Counted from the stretch's first letter, positions 32,973 to 43,580 are shown. The stretch is 64,000 nucleotides of DNA from Victivallis sp. Marseille-Q1083 (GCF_903645315.1 NZ_CAHJXL010000001.1:3814350-3878349), one strand, 5' to 3'. Notes: generated by a model from the sequence alone, not told the origin. A program made the numbers and translations.

Positions 32973-35900
32973 ATGAGATTGGGAAAAAAGCTGCTGCCAT
33001 TGTTGGTAGTGCTGGCAAGCTGCAGTGGGGTGTATGGAGCCAATGACAACAATCCACCGACTTGTGATCATCCGCTTTCCAAGCGAGTTACGAAGTATGA
33101 GAATTTTCGGGTAACTTTCGCGAGCGATCCGCAAAATACTTGTAACGGCTCAAAAACTCTGGCTCAAATTAAAAATGAACTATTGGCGGGGACCCATGGT
33201 CAATGCACCAAATATACGGAGTGTGATAATCGTATCGATGGCCAAAGATGTGGAGTAAGAAATCCCGGGAATGACACAAATGTGACGATATCTCACTCGC
33301 CGACGATTGCCTCTGAAGTCCAGACCAAGCCGGGAGTATATTCGATAGTGGTATCCGTCACTTGTTCTCACCTTGCAGATGCCAAAAGCAAAACTTATAC
33401 GATCAACTTGAATCATGATTTTCAGCTTCAGGCTTCCGATAAATGCAGTTTCAATTTGCAATGCAAGCCGGTGTCAACCAATGCGCAATACGTTCAATTG
33501 TCGAGTTTTTCCATCCCGGTCAATGAAACGCATCTTTACGGAGTTGAAGACAAAGGAAGCACCGGGGCGTCGGCAGTGACCTTGAAATGTGCGAGGTGTC
33601 CAGCGACGCATCAGGAGACGGTATCCCATGCCAAAAGTCTTTCAGCCCCGGAAACCAACGGAGTTGTTGCCCATAATCCTAGCGGCCCGGAATATAGTAT
33701 CACCTTTCCTTCCGCCGGTTCCTTTACCGTCAAATTTCATGCATCCTGCACAGTTACGCCGAGTAGTTTTATCTTTGATGGTAAGACTTATACCATCTCT
33801 TCTTGCGGCAGCAGGGATTTCACCTTTAACGTGACCAGTGCAGAAGTTGCGTCATTGACCGGCACTGCCTCCCAGATGTTCTCCGGAACGGCGACGATCA
33901 ATGGCGCCACCAGACCGGTGTTGTATATCAAGCCGTTCAGCCGGGAAGGCTCTTCTCAGCAGAATCCGCTCAATTTGACCGCGGTCGCCACCCCCGGCGG
34001 CCAATGGCCGACTAAAAATCCGGTTACGAAGGCTGACTTTACCGGCGAAGCTTGTTATCCGAAATGGTCAATTGCCAATTGGAATGGCGGAGCGGTTGCC
34101 AATGCCGACAGCATTTTTTTTCCGTCCGCTTCCAATCCGCGTCCGACGGCGACCTTGAAGGCGACGAGCGGAGAATTCAAGATCACCGCGTCCTGCGGCA
34201 ATTCGAAGGAAGTTTACGTGAAGGTGGTCAATCCGACGACGTCGGTAGATTTCCAGCCGTTGCCGCCGGGTAGCTGGCCGGCTTCCTGGCGCGCGAAGGG
34301 CGACGAGCCGCCGCAGAAAAGCCTCATGGCTTCCGGGACCAACGGTTGGCATCCGATCCGTTTGATATTGGGAGCCGATGCGGGAGGATTGCCGAACAAA
34401 TCGGTGACCCTGACGATTAGGGGGAAGGAAGAAAAATCGTTTGCGGTGTTTTCCGATGCGGCCTGCACGCAGGTGTTCATGGCGCCGGGTCAGACGACGA
34501 AGACGTTCACGTTTCCGGCCAATCAGACCTCGCAGACTTATTACTTCGTCGGCCTGAAGGGCGATGAGGAAGTCGATGCCAAACTGGATTTCAGCAGCGG
34601 TTCGCTGTCGGTGGACGATCCCGGGGAGGACAAGGTGGAGATCCTGCCGCTTTGCCAGGCCTGCCAGAACGGCCTGTGTCTGCCGGGCGAGGGGAATTAT
34701 GCGATGAACGAGAATGGTATCGATGCCGATTTTCCGTTGGGCAGCGAGGATTATGGATCCGGCCGGGCGTCGGTGCGGCTGCGGGCGCCGGAGATTTCCT
34801 GGGATATGCTGGACAAGGATCACTTCCGGGTTCAGAGTTCCCCAGGCGTCAACGTCACTTATGATCCGGATGGTTATCCGACCCAGGTGATCAGCGGCGG
34901 AGAAAAGACGACGTTCGCCTATACGCGTGGTGCGGTCGAAGATTCGGCGTCGATTACCAGAATCGTAATGAAGCACTATGTCGGCGGCGCCGCGACGCCG
35001 CACGCCGAAACCGAATTGAAACTGGATTTGAGTTCGACGGTGCCGCAGCTGATCAATGGTTTCAAAGTGACCAGCACGGTTGGTTCGATCGTCCGCAACT
35101 ACTACTGGCGACAGTTGACGATCGCCTATCCTGAATTTTCCAGTTCCGCCCTTCCGACCTTTCAGTTGTTCACTTGGAGCGGCACCGGCGCGCAGCCGAC
35201 CGGGCTGGCGCCGGAGTGGATGTCGTGGAGTGAGTCCGGGGATACCCGGATCGAACATCATTTAAAAGGGATCGGGGCCCAGACCGGCATTTATACCAAA
35301 ATTACCCGCAAGAAAATCGCCGGCATTTACCGGGTGACGGAGATCAACGAGGTCGGATTGCGCAAAACCACTTTCGCGTATGATTTGCAGGGTCGTTTGA
35401 CCCAGAAAATCGCCCCGGATGGCACCAGGTACAGCTACAGTTATCCAGGGACGGCGCGCGACAGCTATACCGAAACAGAAACGCGCGGAACCTTGACGAC
35501 CAGGCGGACTTACAGCACCACGGTCAGCGGCAGTAAGATCATTCGTGATATAACGACCACGGTGAACAATACGCTGACTGCCCATGACCGTTATGAGAGC
35601 TATTATATCAGCAGTTCCAGCCCTGACCTGCAGATCCGTTACGACGGGAGCACGGAGTTGAAGACGGAGATTTACCGGATTACCGACACAGCCAGCCCAT
35701 TCCTCGGCCGGACCCGGCTGAGCAAACATCCGGACGGCCGGGTGACGATCTATGAATACAGCCGGGCGGCCAACGGCAACGATACGGTGACGGTGTCCAG
35801 CGGAGCGCCGAACAACCCGAACACCCCGACGGCGGTGGCCAACGGCGACCGGACGGTGACGGTGACCAATGCGCAGGGTAAAGTGATCAGCCGGACGCGG

Positions 35901-38900
35901 TACAGTTCCGATCCGTTCATTTCTCCGACGCTGTACCGCAAGGTGGGGGAGGAGACCAATACGCTTGATTCGTTCGGCCGGATAACCGCGACGACTTATC
36001 TGGACGGCACCAGCAGCAGCCGGACCTACGGCTGCTGCGGCGTCACCGAGGAGACCGACCGGACCGGGGTGACGACGACTTATGGTTATGACGAGCTAAC
36101 CAAACAAATGACTTTCACGGAGCGAAACGGTATCACGACGCTTTACAGCTATGACAACTGCGGTCGGCAGACGGCGGTGACGGTCAAAGGGCGCAGCGGC
36201 GGCGAGTTGACGACGACGGTCGGCTATCTGTACAACGCGGTCAGCACGGTGACCGATCCGAAGCGTTTCACGACCCGGTATTCGCACAACTATGCCCAGA
36301 CCAATTCCTCGACGTTGACGTTGACGGAGACGGTGACGCTGCCGAACAATGCCACCCAGATTTCGACCTATGTCAATGGGCTGCAGACTTCGACGGGAGG
36401 AACCGGGCAGCATGCGCAGACCTTCAGTTACGGTCCGAACTGGCAATCTTCGACGCCGTCGAATGTGAAAATCTACACCGACATGCTGGGCCGGCAGTAC
36501 AAGACCGAATACCCGGACGGCACCAGCGCGATGAATTACTACAATACGAAGGGGCAGTTGGTCAAGTCGGTGACGCCGGGCGGGGTGACGACGCTGTATA
36601 CTTATAACGTTCGCGGCCAGTTGGCTTCCGAAATAGTGGATATGGATCGCAACGGGACGCAGTCGACCGGCGATATTGTAACGACTTATACGCATAGCTT
36701 CGGAACCAGAACGCTGGATGGCCAGTCTGTTACCGTACAGGTTATGACCGTGGCAACGTCAAGCGGAACGAATTCGGTTGAGGTCCGGAAAACCGAGCAA
36801 ACCCTGGATGGGCTGTGCAGCTGGGTGACGGAGTTCGGCAAAACCGCTTTTTCGAGAACCGAATATCCGGGAGACGGGGTGGTACGAGTAACCGAAATCG
36901 ATGCGGTTGGAGTAAAGAAAGTGACGACGCAGGAGAACGGGTTGGTTACGAAGGAAGAATTGTTCCACAGTGACGGCGCCGCCGGCAACGTGACGACTTA
37001 TACTTACGATCAGTTCGACCGGTTGAGCACAATGACCGAGAAACGCAGCGCGACGGTGGTGAATACGCTGGCCAACAACAGCTATGACGCGAACGGCAAC
37101 GTGCTGATGCGGACGGTGAACGGGCAGTCGGTCAGTATGGCTTACGACAATCTGAACCGGCTGTATAATTATCTGCTGCCCGGGAACCGGATCGTCAACT
37201 ATGAGTTCCATCCGACCGGCGAGTTGAAGAAGGTGTCGGGAGCGGAGACTTACACGCAGGAGTTCACTTACAACAACTTCGGCGGCCTGTCGACGTTGAA
37301 GACCTGGCGTACCAACACGACGCCGCAGGTGACGAGCTGGAATTACGACAGCCGGCAGCGGGTGAAGGAGAAAATCTACGCGGACGGCCGTAAGGTCTCC
37401 TATACCTATACGGCGGACAATCAGCCGTTGAAACGGACCTGGGCGCGTGGGGTGACGACGACTTATTCGTATGACAACGGCGGGCGGCAGACCGGCATCG
37501 ACTACAGCGATGCGACGCCGGACGTGTCGATCACCTACGATTTCCTGAGCCGTCCGGTGACGGTGACCGATGGAGCCGGAACCCGGACTTATACTTATGA
37601 CAATGCGAAAAACGTGCTGACCGCCGAGACGCTTCCGTATCTGGCTGATACGACGCTGAATTATATCTACGATGCCTATGGCCGCCGCACCGGCCAAGCG
37701 TTGAATACCGGCAGTACGACGCATCAGCAGGCAAACTATACCTATGGTACGGACGGTCGTTATGCGACGGTTTCGGACGGCGGTTATACGGCGCATTATA
37801 CCCACAATGCGGCGGGCCAGCTGTCGACGCTGCGGCTGGCGACGGCGCCGGCCAACCAGACGGTATCGACGGCAACCCGGAGTTTTGACAGCGCTCACCG
37901 GCTGACCGGCGTCAGCACGACGGCGGGATCATTGACGAAGAACTATGGTTATACATTGAACATCAAGGACCAGCGGATCAAGACGACGCTGGCGGACGGC
38001 AGTTACTGGGATTACGCGTATGACAATTATGGACAGGTGATCAACGCGGTGCGCAAGAATGCTTCCGGAGGGATCGCCGGGCAGTCGTTCAATTACAGTT
38101 TTGACCAGGTCGGCAACCGTCAGTCCGCCTTCCAGGGAACGACCGGCAGTGATTCCCAGTGGAGCTATACGGCGAACGCGGTGAATCAGTATTCGCTGAT
38201 CACCGAGCCGAATGGCACCACTTACGCGCAGGTGCACGATGCGGACGGCAACCTGACCGGCAGTTATACGACGCAGTATGCCTACGATGCCGAGAACCGT
38301 CTGAAAACGGCGGATGTCGGGACTTATCGTTATGAGTACGCTTACGACTATCAGGGGCGTCGGATCAGGCAGAAGGTGATCCTGAAATCGGGCGCGACCG
38401 GCCAGACGCAGTCGGAGGTCGCTTACGTCTACGACGGCTGGAATGTGGTGGGCGTCTACGACATCACGACGGCGACGCCGACTTTTCAGAAGGGGTATCT
38501 GTGGGGTGAAGACCTCTCCGGCAGTCTGCAAGGCGCCGGCGGGGTCGGCGGGCTGCTGGCGGAAAAGCGCGGCGGACAGACCTATCTGCCGGTCTATGAC
38601 GGCAACGGCAATATCATGAGTTATTTGAATGCCTCGACCAAGGCTTCGGTGGCGGAGTACATCTACGACGCCTTCGGCCGCACGATATCTTCGAGCGGCG
38701 CGGAGGCCGACAACTTCACCTATCGGTTCAGCACGAAGCCGATGGACGGTAGTGGCCTCTACTACTATGGTTACCGTTATTACGATCCGCAGCACGGCCG
38801 CTGGATCAGCCGCGACCCGATTGAGGAAGAAGGAGGTGTGAATCTGTATGGGTTTATTCAGAATAATGGTGTGAATTATTATGATTTATTGGGGCAAGAA

Positions 38901-39473
38901 AGAAAGGGATCGAAAAAACATCCTCTTGATCGCTATTATGAGGAGGGCTTGAATCCTATGAATGGTTATGATCCGTTTAATGGCTATCGACCAGTTTGGT
39001 TGACACCACCTTCTCATACCCGTAATGATTCTTATATAAATGGTTTATTGAAAGAATTTGTGGTGGCATTTCTGGGGCTTTCTGATTGGGAAATTGATCC
39101 TGAAGAATCTTTTTTCTGTTGTTGGAGCCGTTGTGTCGATGATAATAATTGGTTTAATCTCAAACGGCTGGGCGTGACTGCGGGGGAAATGACAGTGATA
39201 GGAATGCCTAAAATGTTATTAGAGATGTTTGGTGTTCGAGTAATACGAATGGAGAGAGCATCTCCTTTTGCATGGAAATTGGATAAGACCTTAATGGGTA
39301 GAACACGATGGACTACTACTGGCGGAGGATGGTATAAGTTGGGGCAAGCAACTAGGTACACCGCCGTTAGCTTATTGCTGGGAGAAGGGCTTCGATCATA
39401 TATGTCAATAGGTGACTGTTATTTGAAATGCCAGGCAAAATTTTATCTAAAGGAGGTTGCTAATGAACAATAA
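32973..39473 (+). CDS. Full-length secreted RHS-repeat polymorphic toxin
   Basis: I start this 2166-residue protein at 32973, because GGGAAAGG lies before the ATG and the product then opens with a signal peptide (LLPLLVVLASCSGVYG). A cysteine-rich N-terminal half of about 600 residues contains several Ig-like segments. YD/RHS repeats fill residues from about 680 to 1940 (many TYDANGNV-, YTYDNAGR-like units), closing with the RHS core end YYGYRYYDPQHGRWISRDPI and GGVNLYGF. The last 200 residues are the AT-rich variable tip, with no motif I recognise (FFCCWSRCVDDNN, WFNLKRLGVTAGEM). The repeats should form a shell that holds the tip. It is the only copy with an export signal. Sec export and perhaps the neighbouring type II system would carry it; that is inference. 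Confidence 0.85.
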   Translation: MRLGKKLLPLLVVLASCSGVYGANDNNPPTCDHPLSKRVTKYENFRVTFASDPQNTCNGSKTLAQIKNELLAGTHGQCTKYTECDNRIDGQRCGVRNPGNDTNVTISHSPTIASEVQTKPGVYSIVVSVTCSHLADAKSKTYTINLNHDFQLQASDKCSFNLQCKPVSTNAQYVQLSSFSIPVNETHLYGVEDKGSTGASAVTLKCARCPATHQETVSHAKSLSAPETNGVVAHNPSGPEYSITFPSAGSFTVKFHASCTVTPSSFIFDGKTYTISSCGSRDFTFNVTSAEVASLTGTASQMFSGTATINGATRPVLYIKPFSREGSSQQNPLNLTAVATPGGQWPTKNPVTKADFTGEACYPKWSIANWNGGAVANADSIFFPSASNPRPTATLKATSGEFKITASCGNSKEVYVKVVNPTTSVDFQPLPPGSWPASWRAKGDEPPQKSLMASGTNGWHPIRLILGADAGGLPNKSVTLTIRGKEEKSFAVFSDAACTQVFMAPGQTTKTFTFPANQTSQTYYFVGLKGDEEVDAKLDFSSGSLSVDDPGEDKVEILPLCQACQNGLCLPGEGNYAMNENGIDADFPLGSEDYGSGRASVRLRAPEISWDMLDKDHFRVQSSPGVNVTYDPDGYPTQVISGGEKTTFAYTRGAVEDSASITRIVMKHYVGGAATPHAETELKLDLSSTVPQLINGFKVTSTVGSIVRNYYWRQLTIAYPEFSSSALPTFQLFTWSGTGAQPTGLAPEWMSWSESGDTRIEHHLKGIGAQTGIYTKITRKKIAGIYRVTEINEVGLRKTTFAYDLQGRLTQKIAPDGTRYSYSYPGTARDSYTETETRGTLTTRRTYSTTVSGSKIIRDITTTVNNTLTAHDRYESYYISSSSPDLQIRYDGSTELKTEIYRITDTASPFLGRTRLSKHPDGRVTIYEYSRAANGNDTVTVSSGAPNNPNTPTAVANGDRTVTVTNAQGKVISRTRYSSDPFISPTLYRKVGEETNTLDSFGRITATTYLDGTSSSRTYGCCGVTEETDRTGVTTTYGYDELTKQMTFTERNGITTLYSYDNCGRQTAVTVKGRSGGELTTTVGYLYNAVSTVTDPKRFTTRYSHNYAQTNSSTLTLTETVTLPNNATQISTYVNGLQTSTGGTGQHAQTFSYGPNWQSSTPSNVKIYTDMLGRQYKTEYPDGTSAMNYYNTKGQLVKSVTPGGVTTLYTYNVRGQLASEIVDMDRNGTQSTGDIVTTYTHSFGTRTLDGQSVTVQVMTVATSSGTNSVEVRKTEQTLDGLCSWVTEFGKTAFSRTEYPGDGVVRVTEIDAVGVKKVTTQENGLVTKEELFHSDGAAGNVTTYTYDQFDRLSTMTEKRSATVVNTLANNSYDANGNVLMRTVNGQSVSMAYDNLNRLYNYLLPGNRIVNYEFHPTGELKKVSGAETYTQEFTYNNFGGLSTLKTWRTNTTPQVTSWNYDSRQRVKEKIYADGRKVSYTYTADNQPLKRTWARGVTTTYSYDNGGRQTGIDYSDATPDVSITYDFLSRPVTVTDGAGTRTYTYDNAKNVLTAETLPYLADTTLNYIYDAYGRRTGQALNTGSTTHQQANYTYGTDGRYATVSDGGYTAHYTHNAAGQLSTLRLATAPANQTVSTATRSFDSAHRLTGVSTTAGSLTKNYGYTLNIKDQRIKTTLADGSYWDYAYDNYGQVINAVRKNASGGIAGQSFNYSFDQVGNRQSAFQGTTGSDSQWSYTANAVNQYSLITEPNGTTYAQVHDADGNLTGSYTTQYAYDAENRLKTADVGTYRYEYAYDYQGRRIRQKVILKSGATGQTQSEVAYVYDGWNVVGVYDITTATPTFQKGYLWGEDLSGSLQGAGGVGGLLAEKRGGQTYLPVYDGNGNIMSYLNASTKASVAEYIYDAFGRTISSSGAEADNFTYRFSTKPMDGSGLYYYGYRYYDPQHGRWISRDPIEEEGGVNLYGFIQNNGVNYYDLLGQERKGSKKHPLDRYYEEGLNPMNGYDPFNGYRPVWLTPPSHTRNDSYINGLLKEFVVAFLGLSDWEIDPEESFFCCWSRCVDDNNWFNLKRLGVTAGEMTVIGMPKMLLEMFGVRVIRMERASPFAWKLDKTLMGRTRWTTTGGGWYKLGQATRYTAVSLLLGEGLRSYMSIGDCYLKCQAKFYLKEVANEQ

Positions 39474-39963
39474 TAATAACAGATTGTTAGAGGTGCCTGA
39501 TGAGCCTCCAATGAATTTGATAACAGAGATACAGAAATTATGGGATTTATTCTTTGGATGGTTTCCAGGGGGAAGTTATTATCGGATTAGTTGTAGAAAT
39601 TATGATATTTTAGATGCTCGAGTAGAGAGCGAAGTGATGGAGATTTGGCAACAGGAAGGCTATGATATCAATAGTATTAAAGATATTTTGCAGCGCCTTG
39701 CTTTGCCTTGGCGAAATCGATGGTTATTTTTGCCTCAAGATAACGTGAAGATAATTCTACTTTATTTTAGGGGGGATGGAACAGATGTAACTCAGGATTT
39801 TCTTCACGATTATGGTATTACTCTTACCGAATTTATTGAAGAATTTCCGGATTTTCCCACAATCGATTATGTCTCTTTGAAAATATTCATTTCTTATGTA
39901 TTGAAGCATAAAACGGATAGAACAGTAAAGAAATGTCAGAAATTAGATCATTATATGTGGTAG
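39463..39963 (+). CDS. Putative immunity protein for the RHS tip
   Basis: The ATG at 39463 follows a perfect AAAGGAGG and overlaps the end of the RHS gene by 11 bases. The 166-residue acidic product (EVPDEPPMNLITEIQKLWDL, VESEVMEIWQQEGYDINSIK, FIEEFPDFPTIDYVSLKIFI) has no signal peptide, as expected for a cytoplasmic antitoxin. No family is recognised. Immunity is inferred from the toxin-gene/next-gene layout that repeats for every cassette in this locus. Confidence 0.5.
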   Translation: MNNNNNRLLEVPDEPPMNLITEIQKLWDLFFGWFPGGSYYRISCRNYDILDARVESEVMEIWQQEGYDINSIKDILQRLALPWRNRWLFLPQDNVKIILLYFRGDGTDVTQDFLHDYGITLTEFIEEFPDFPTIDYVSLKIFISYVLKHKTDRTVKKCQKLDHYMW

Positions 39964-39988
39964 AGATTGGTTCTGGAAGTGATCTTCT

Positions 39989-40075
39989 ACACTTACGACG
40001 CGGCCGGGCAGTTGTCGACGCTGCGGCTGGCGACGGCGTAAAACAATCAGACAGTTCTATGACACCACTACAACG
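39989..40075 (+). pseudogene. Scrambled RHS core scrap
   Basis: A piece reading FYTYDAAGQLSTLRLATA followed by TAA, then an out-of-frame run to the next cassette. It matches the RHS core near 37800 of the full-length gene. It is the joint between the full-length gene's immunity gene and cassette B. Confidence 0.6.
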
Positions 40076-41035
40076 ATGCCGACTTTTCAGAAGGGCTATC
40101 TGTGGGGCGAAGACCTCTCCGGCAGTTTACAGGGCGCCGGCGGACTGCTGTCGGAGAAGCGTGGTGGCCAGACCTATCTGCCGGTGTATGACGGCAACGG
40201 CAACATCATGAGTTACCTGAACGCGTCGACCAAGGCCCCAGTGGCGGAATATGTCTATGACGCCTTCGGCCGTACGGTATCTTCGAGCGGCGCGGAAGCC
40301 GACAACTTCACCTACCGGTTCAGCACGAAGCCGGTGGACGGAAACGGCCTATACTACTATGGTTACCGTTACTACGATCCGCAGCATGGAAGATGGATCA
40401 GCCGTGATCCGATCGAAGAAAACGGCGGCGTGAATCTGTATGGGTTCGTCGGAAATAATCCTGTAAAGAAGAAGGAATATTTAGGTTTAGATGTTTGGGT
40501 TGAAAATTCAACTGCAGTTGATGGGTGGCATAAACGAATTTGTGTAACAGTATGGGAATGGGAAGAGGAATCTACTGAATTTTATGGTTCTTTTATGACC
40601 TGCTGTGGAAATGATGGAAAGAAATATGTTCCAATCGGTAAATATTGTATAAGTTTTGGTATGCGTGAGAGAGCCGTGTTAGGATTTTTTGGTGGAGCTT
40701 TTGCGGATGGAGGAATTTTTGATTTTGATTCAGGAGGGGAAGATGGCAGTAGCAGTGTAGCCGAACCACACCTAGAGCCAGACTTCGAAAATCCTATTCC
40801 TTTTCCTCCGGGATTTGAAGGGCCGACTGCTGATGGGAATGGCGAGATTTATAGCGATATGATTGCGCCTACAGAGAAAATACGACAATATGCCCAAACA
40901 GAGTGCAATGAAGATTTCGAAATATTAAACTATATGAAGTCACTTAAAGGTAAAAGGGCAGAGTATTCAATATTGGGACAAAATTGTCGAGATTTTTCTG
41001 ATATGATGTTTGATTATTTAACTTCAGGAAAGTGA
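40076..41035 (+). CDS. RHS cassette B with a papain-like tip (first copy)
   Basis: The 319-residue frame has no ribosome site. It starts inside the RHS core (MPTFQKGYLWGEDLSGSLQG), lacks four residues present in the other cores (GGLL where others have GGVGGLL), and then carries a 190-residue tip. The tip has an early His (VDGWHKRICVTVWE), an acidic/Pro-rich middle, and the end AEYSILGQNCRDFSDMMFDY. An N-C-x-x-F near the end with an upstream His is the layout of circularly permuted papain-like enzymes (NlpC/P60-LRAT group); this reading is inference. A second copy lies at 47509-48786 and a diverged one at 55369-57051. Confidence 0.65.
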   Translation: MPTFQKGYLWGEDLSGSLQGAGGLLSEKRGGQTYLPVYDGNGNIMSYLNASTKAPVAEYVYDAFGRTVSSSGAEADNFTYRFSTKPVDGNGLYYYGYRYYDPQHGRWISRDPIEENGGVNLYGFVGNNPVKKKEYLGLDVWVENSTAVDGWHKRICVTVWEWEEESTEFYGSFMTCCGNDGKKYVPIGKYCISFGMRERAVLGFFGGAFADGGIFDFDSGGEDGSSSVAEPHLEPDFENPIPFPPGFEGPTADGNGEIYSDMIAPTEKIRQYAQTECNEDFEILNYMKSLKGKRAEYSILGQNCRDFSDMMFDYLTSGK

Positions 41036-42330
41036 GGTAGCGATGTCTAATAAATGGGAATTTACTTTGAGAGCAATTGGAATAATATGTACGTTTATTT
41101 TTATATGTATCTCTTGTATTGCTTGTTTTTTCTTTAATAATAAAATTGGCAATATTGAGGTAAATAATATTAAGATTAGAGTTAATCTAGAGTCGTTGGG
41201 TATTTCAGAATTTGAAATGCTATATTCAGATAATGTTGAAGATATCAAACTTATGGAAGAATGGTTAGATAGCCTTAGGAATGATCGAGGAAGTTTTGCA
41301 TATATGTATATTACATTTGTTCCTGGAGAAATCGAGTTAAATTTTGATAATGTAAATGTCTCTTTCGGTGTAGATAATTTAGTCATAAATACAAAAGATA
41401 ACGGTAAGGATTTACAATCATTGAAAAAAATGGATGAACTTGATTTCAAAATGAAAGAACGCTTGAAGGAGATCGTAAAAAAAGAAATTAAAAAAAGAAA
41501 TTATTCATTTCCATATGAGAACAATAGTTATATTTTTAACAAGACAAAAAGCGACTGATGGTTTTGGGGCTAACCAATTATGTTGTTTAGGTGATTTGCT
41601 TTATTGGTTTTCGTAATATCGGCCGATACGACGTTGAATTATACCTACGATGCCTATGGCCGCCGTACCGGCCAAGCGTTGAAGACCGGCAGTACGACGC
41701 ACCAGCAGGTGAACTATACCTATGGTCCGGATGGTCGTTATGCGACGATTTCGGACTGCGGTTATACGGCGCATTATACCCACAATGCGGCGGGGCAGCT
41801 GTCGACGCTGCGGCTGGCGACGGCGACGGCCAACCAGACGATATCGACGGCAACCCGGAGCTTCGACAGTGCCCACCGGCTGACCGGCGTCAGCACGACG
41901 GCGGGATCATTGACGAAGAACTATGGTTATACATTGAACATCAAGGACCAGCGGATCAAGACGACGCTGGCGGACGGCAGTTACTGGGATTACGCATATG
42001 ACAACTATGGACAGGTGATCAACGCGGTGCGCAAGAATGCATCCGGAGGGATCGCCGGGCAGTCGTTCAATTACAGTTTCGACCAGGTCGGCAACCGTCA
42101 GTCCGCCTTCCAGGGAACGGCCGGCAGTGATTCCCAGTGGAGCTATACGGTGAACGCGGTGAATCAGTATTCGCAGATCACCGAGCCGAATGGCACCACT
42201 TACGCGCAGGTGCACGATGCGGACGGCAACCTGACCGGCAGCTATACGACGCAATATACCTACGATGCCGAGAACCGTCTGAAAACGGCGGATGTCGGGA
42301 CTTATCGTTATGAATATACTTACGACTATT
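40151..42330 (+). repeat. Direct repeat, left copy (2.18 kb)
   Basis: About 2.18 kb here recur at 47902-50081 (constant offset 7751) with only a few base differences (for example at 41868 and 42250). The repeat covers the end of the RHS core, the papain-like tip, its immunity gene and the first 690 bases of the next cassette's core. Confidence 0.9.
41043..41558 (+). CDS. Putative immunity protein of cassette B
   Basis: The 171-residue product starts seven bases after the tip stop, behind GTGAGGTAGCG. It has one N-terminal membrane helix (IICTFIFICISCIACFFF) and a charged, mostly periplasmic or cytoplasmic domain (MLYSDNVEDIKLMEEWLDSL, FVPGEIELNFDNVNVSFGVD). It is identical to the product at 48794-49309 and shares its first 45 residues with that at 57059-57547. 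A membrane-anchored immunity protein would suit a tip that acts in the periplasm or at the wall. Confidence 0.55.
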   Translation: MSNKWEFTLRAIGIICTFIFICISCIACFFFNNKIGNIEVNNIKIRVNLESLGISEFEMLYSDNVEDIKLMEEWLDSLRNDRGSFAYMYITFVPGEIELNFDNVNVSFGVDNLVINTKDNGKDLQSLKKMDELDFKMKERLKEIVKKEIKKRNYSFPYENNSYIFNKTKSD

Positions 42331-43580
42331 TAAGCCGTCGGATCAGGCAGAAGGTGATTCTGAAATCGGGCGCGACCGGCCAGACGCAGTCAGAGGTCGC
42401 TTACGTCTACGACGGCTGGAATGTAGTAGGCGTCTACGACACCACGACGGCGACGCCGACTTTCCAGAAGGGGTATCTGTGGGGCGAAGACCTTTCCGGA
42501 GACTTGCAGGGCGCCGGCGGGGTCGGCGGGCTGCTGGCGGAAAAGCGCGGCGGACAGACCTATCTGCCGGTCTATGACGGCAACGGCAATATCATGAGTT
42601 ATTTGAATGCCTCGACCAAGGCTTCGGTGGCGGAGTACATCTACGACGCCTTCGGCCGCACGATATCTTCGAGCGGCGCGGATGCCGACAACTTCACCTA
42701 CCGGTTCAGCACGAAGCCGCTGGACGGTAACGGCCTATACTACTACGGTTACCGTTACTACGATCCGCAGCACGGCCGCTGGATCAGTCGTGACCCGCTG
42801 GAGGAAGAAGGTGGCGTGAATCTGTATGGGTTCGTTCAGAATAACGGCGTGGGAACTTGGGATATTTTAGGTACGAGAAGTCCATATCAGTATCGTATTG
42901 AAGAATTGCAGCGAGAGATAAAAGCAGATGCAGAAAGAAAGACTCAACGGCTGGCACAATTAAGGGAGGCAGGTTTTTCTGATGATGTTATTGCAAGACA
43001 TGAAAATTGTACTGCAGAGCAAATAAAGAAACTTCAAAATGCTGTTGCAAGGTTGCGGGAAATTTATGGTGCGGTACGCGAGATAATTAACACACCCAAG
43101 GCACAGATTATCTCCGCAGAGTATTATTATGATGGAGATCAATATACTTTAGATAAAGTAAAGAAGAATTTTTTCGATCTTGAAGAGCCAGTAAATAAAG
43201 AGATTCGATTTATGTGTGAGACCAATTGTCCGGATGGATTGAATGCTTGGGTTAAACCAGAAGGAACAATCGAGGGAACATTTAACAAAACTATCCATAT
43301 ATGTCCATGTGCCGAAGAATTGGCCGATGAAGAATTGGCAAGAACAATTTTTCATGAATTGTCACATCAGTATTTGGGGATGGAAGATTATGCTTATGCG
43401 TTTAGTTTGTCTGCTTCTGGAGCTCCAGTTCATGAAAAAAGTGTATGGTGGAAGACACCCATTACTGGGATATTGTATCCGGTTCAGTTATCTTTAAAGG
43501 AACGCCTTAATAACGCAGCAACATTTGCCAATTTTATCTTTTATTTATACACTTATCCTGTATATTATAAGAAAAAATAA
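41604..43580 (+). CDS. RHS cassette C with a zinc-metallopeptidase tip
   Basis: The frame has no proper start; RHS core homology begins at about 41621 (ADTTLNYTYDAYGRRTGQAL) and runs to the core end RWISRDPLEEEGGVNLYGFV. The tip of about 240 residues has a coiled-coil-like part (YRIEELQREIKADAERKTQR) and then ARTIFHELSHQYLGMEDYAY at about residue 578, an HExxH zinc motif with a following Tyr/Glu. Two Cys pairs (CETNCPDGLNAW, ICPCAEEL) flank it. So this toxin tip is probably a zinc-dependent protease. It shares the first 690 bases of its core with cassette F. Confidence 0.7.
   Translation: MVFVISADTTLNYTYDAYGRRTGQALKTGSTTHQQVNYTYGPDGRYATISDCGYTAHYTHNAAGQLSTLRLATATANQTISTATRSFDSAHRLTGVSTTAGSLTKNYGYTLNIKDQRIKTTLADGSYWDYAYDNYGQVINAVRKNASGGIAGQSFNYSFDQVGNRQSAFQGTAGSDSQWSYTVNAVNQYSQITEPNGTTYAQVHDADGNLTGSYTTQYTYDAENRLKTADVGTYRYEYTYDYLSRRIRQKVILKSGATGQTQSEVAYVYDGWNVVGVYDTTTATPTFQKGYLWGEDLSGDLQGAGGVGGLLAEKRGGQTYLPVYDGNGNIMSYLNASTKASVAEYIYDAFGRTISSSGADADNFTYRFSTKPLDGNGLYYYGYRYYDPQHGRWISRDPLEEEGGVNLYGFVQNNGVGTWDILGTRSPYQYRIEELQREIKADAERKTQRLAQLREAGFSDDVIARHENCTAEQIKKLQNAVARLREIYGAVREIINTPKAQIISAEYYYDGDQYTLDKVKKNFFDLEEPVNKEIRFMCETNCPDGLNAWVKPEGTIEGTFNKTIHICPCAEELADEELARTIFHELSHQYLGMEDYAYAFSLSASGAPVHEKSVWWKTPITGILYPVQLSLKERLNNAATFANFIFYLYTYPVYYKKK

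Noticed and set aside
34068-35261. A 397-codon minus-strand frame, and similar ones at 36759-37898, 37929-38795 and 44284-45321
   Set aside because: Shadows of the RHS core; the same Arg/Ile-rich sequence appears behind every core copy.
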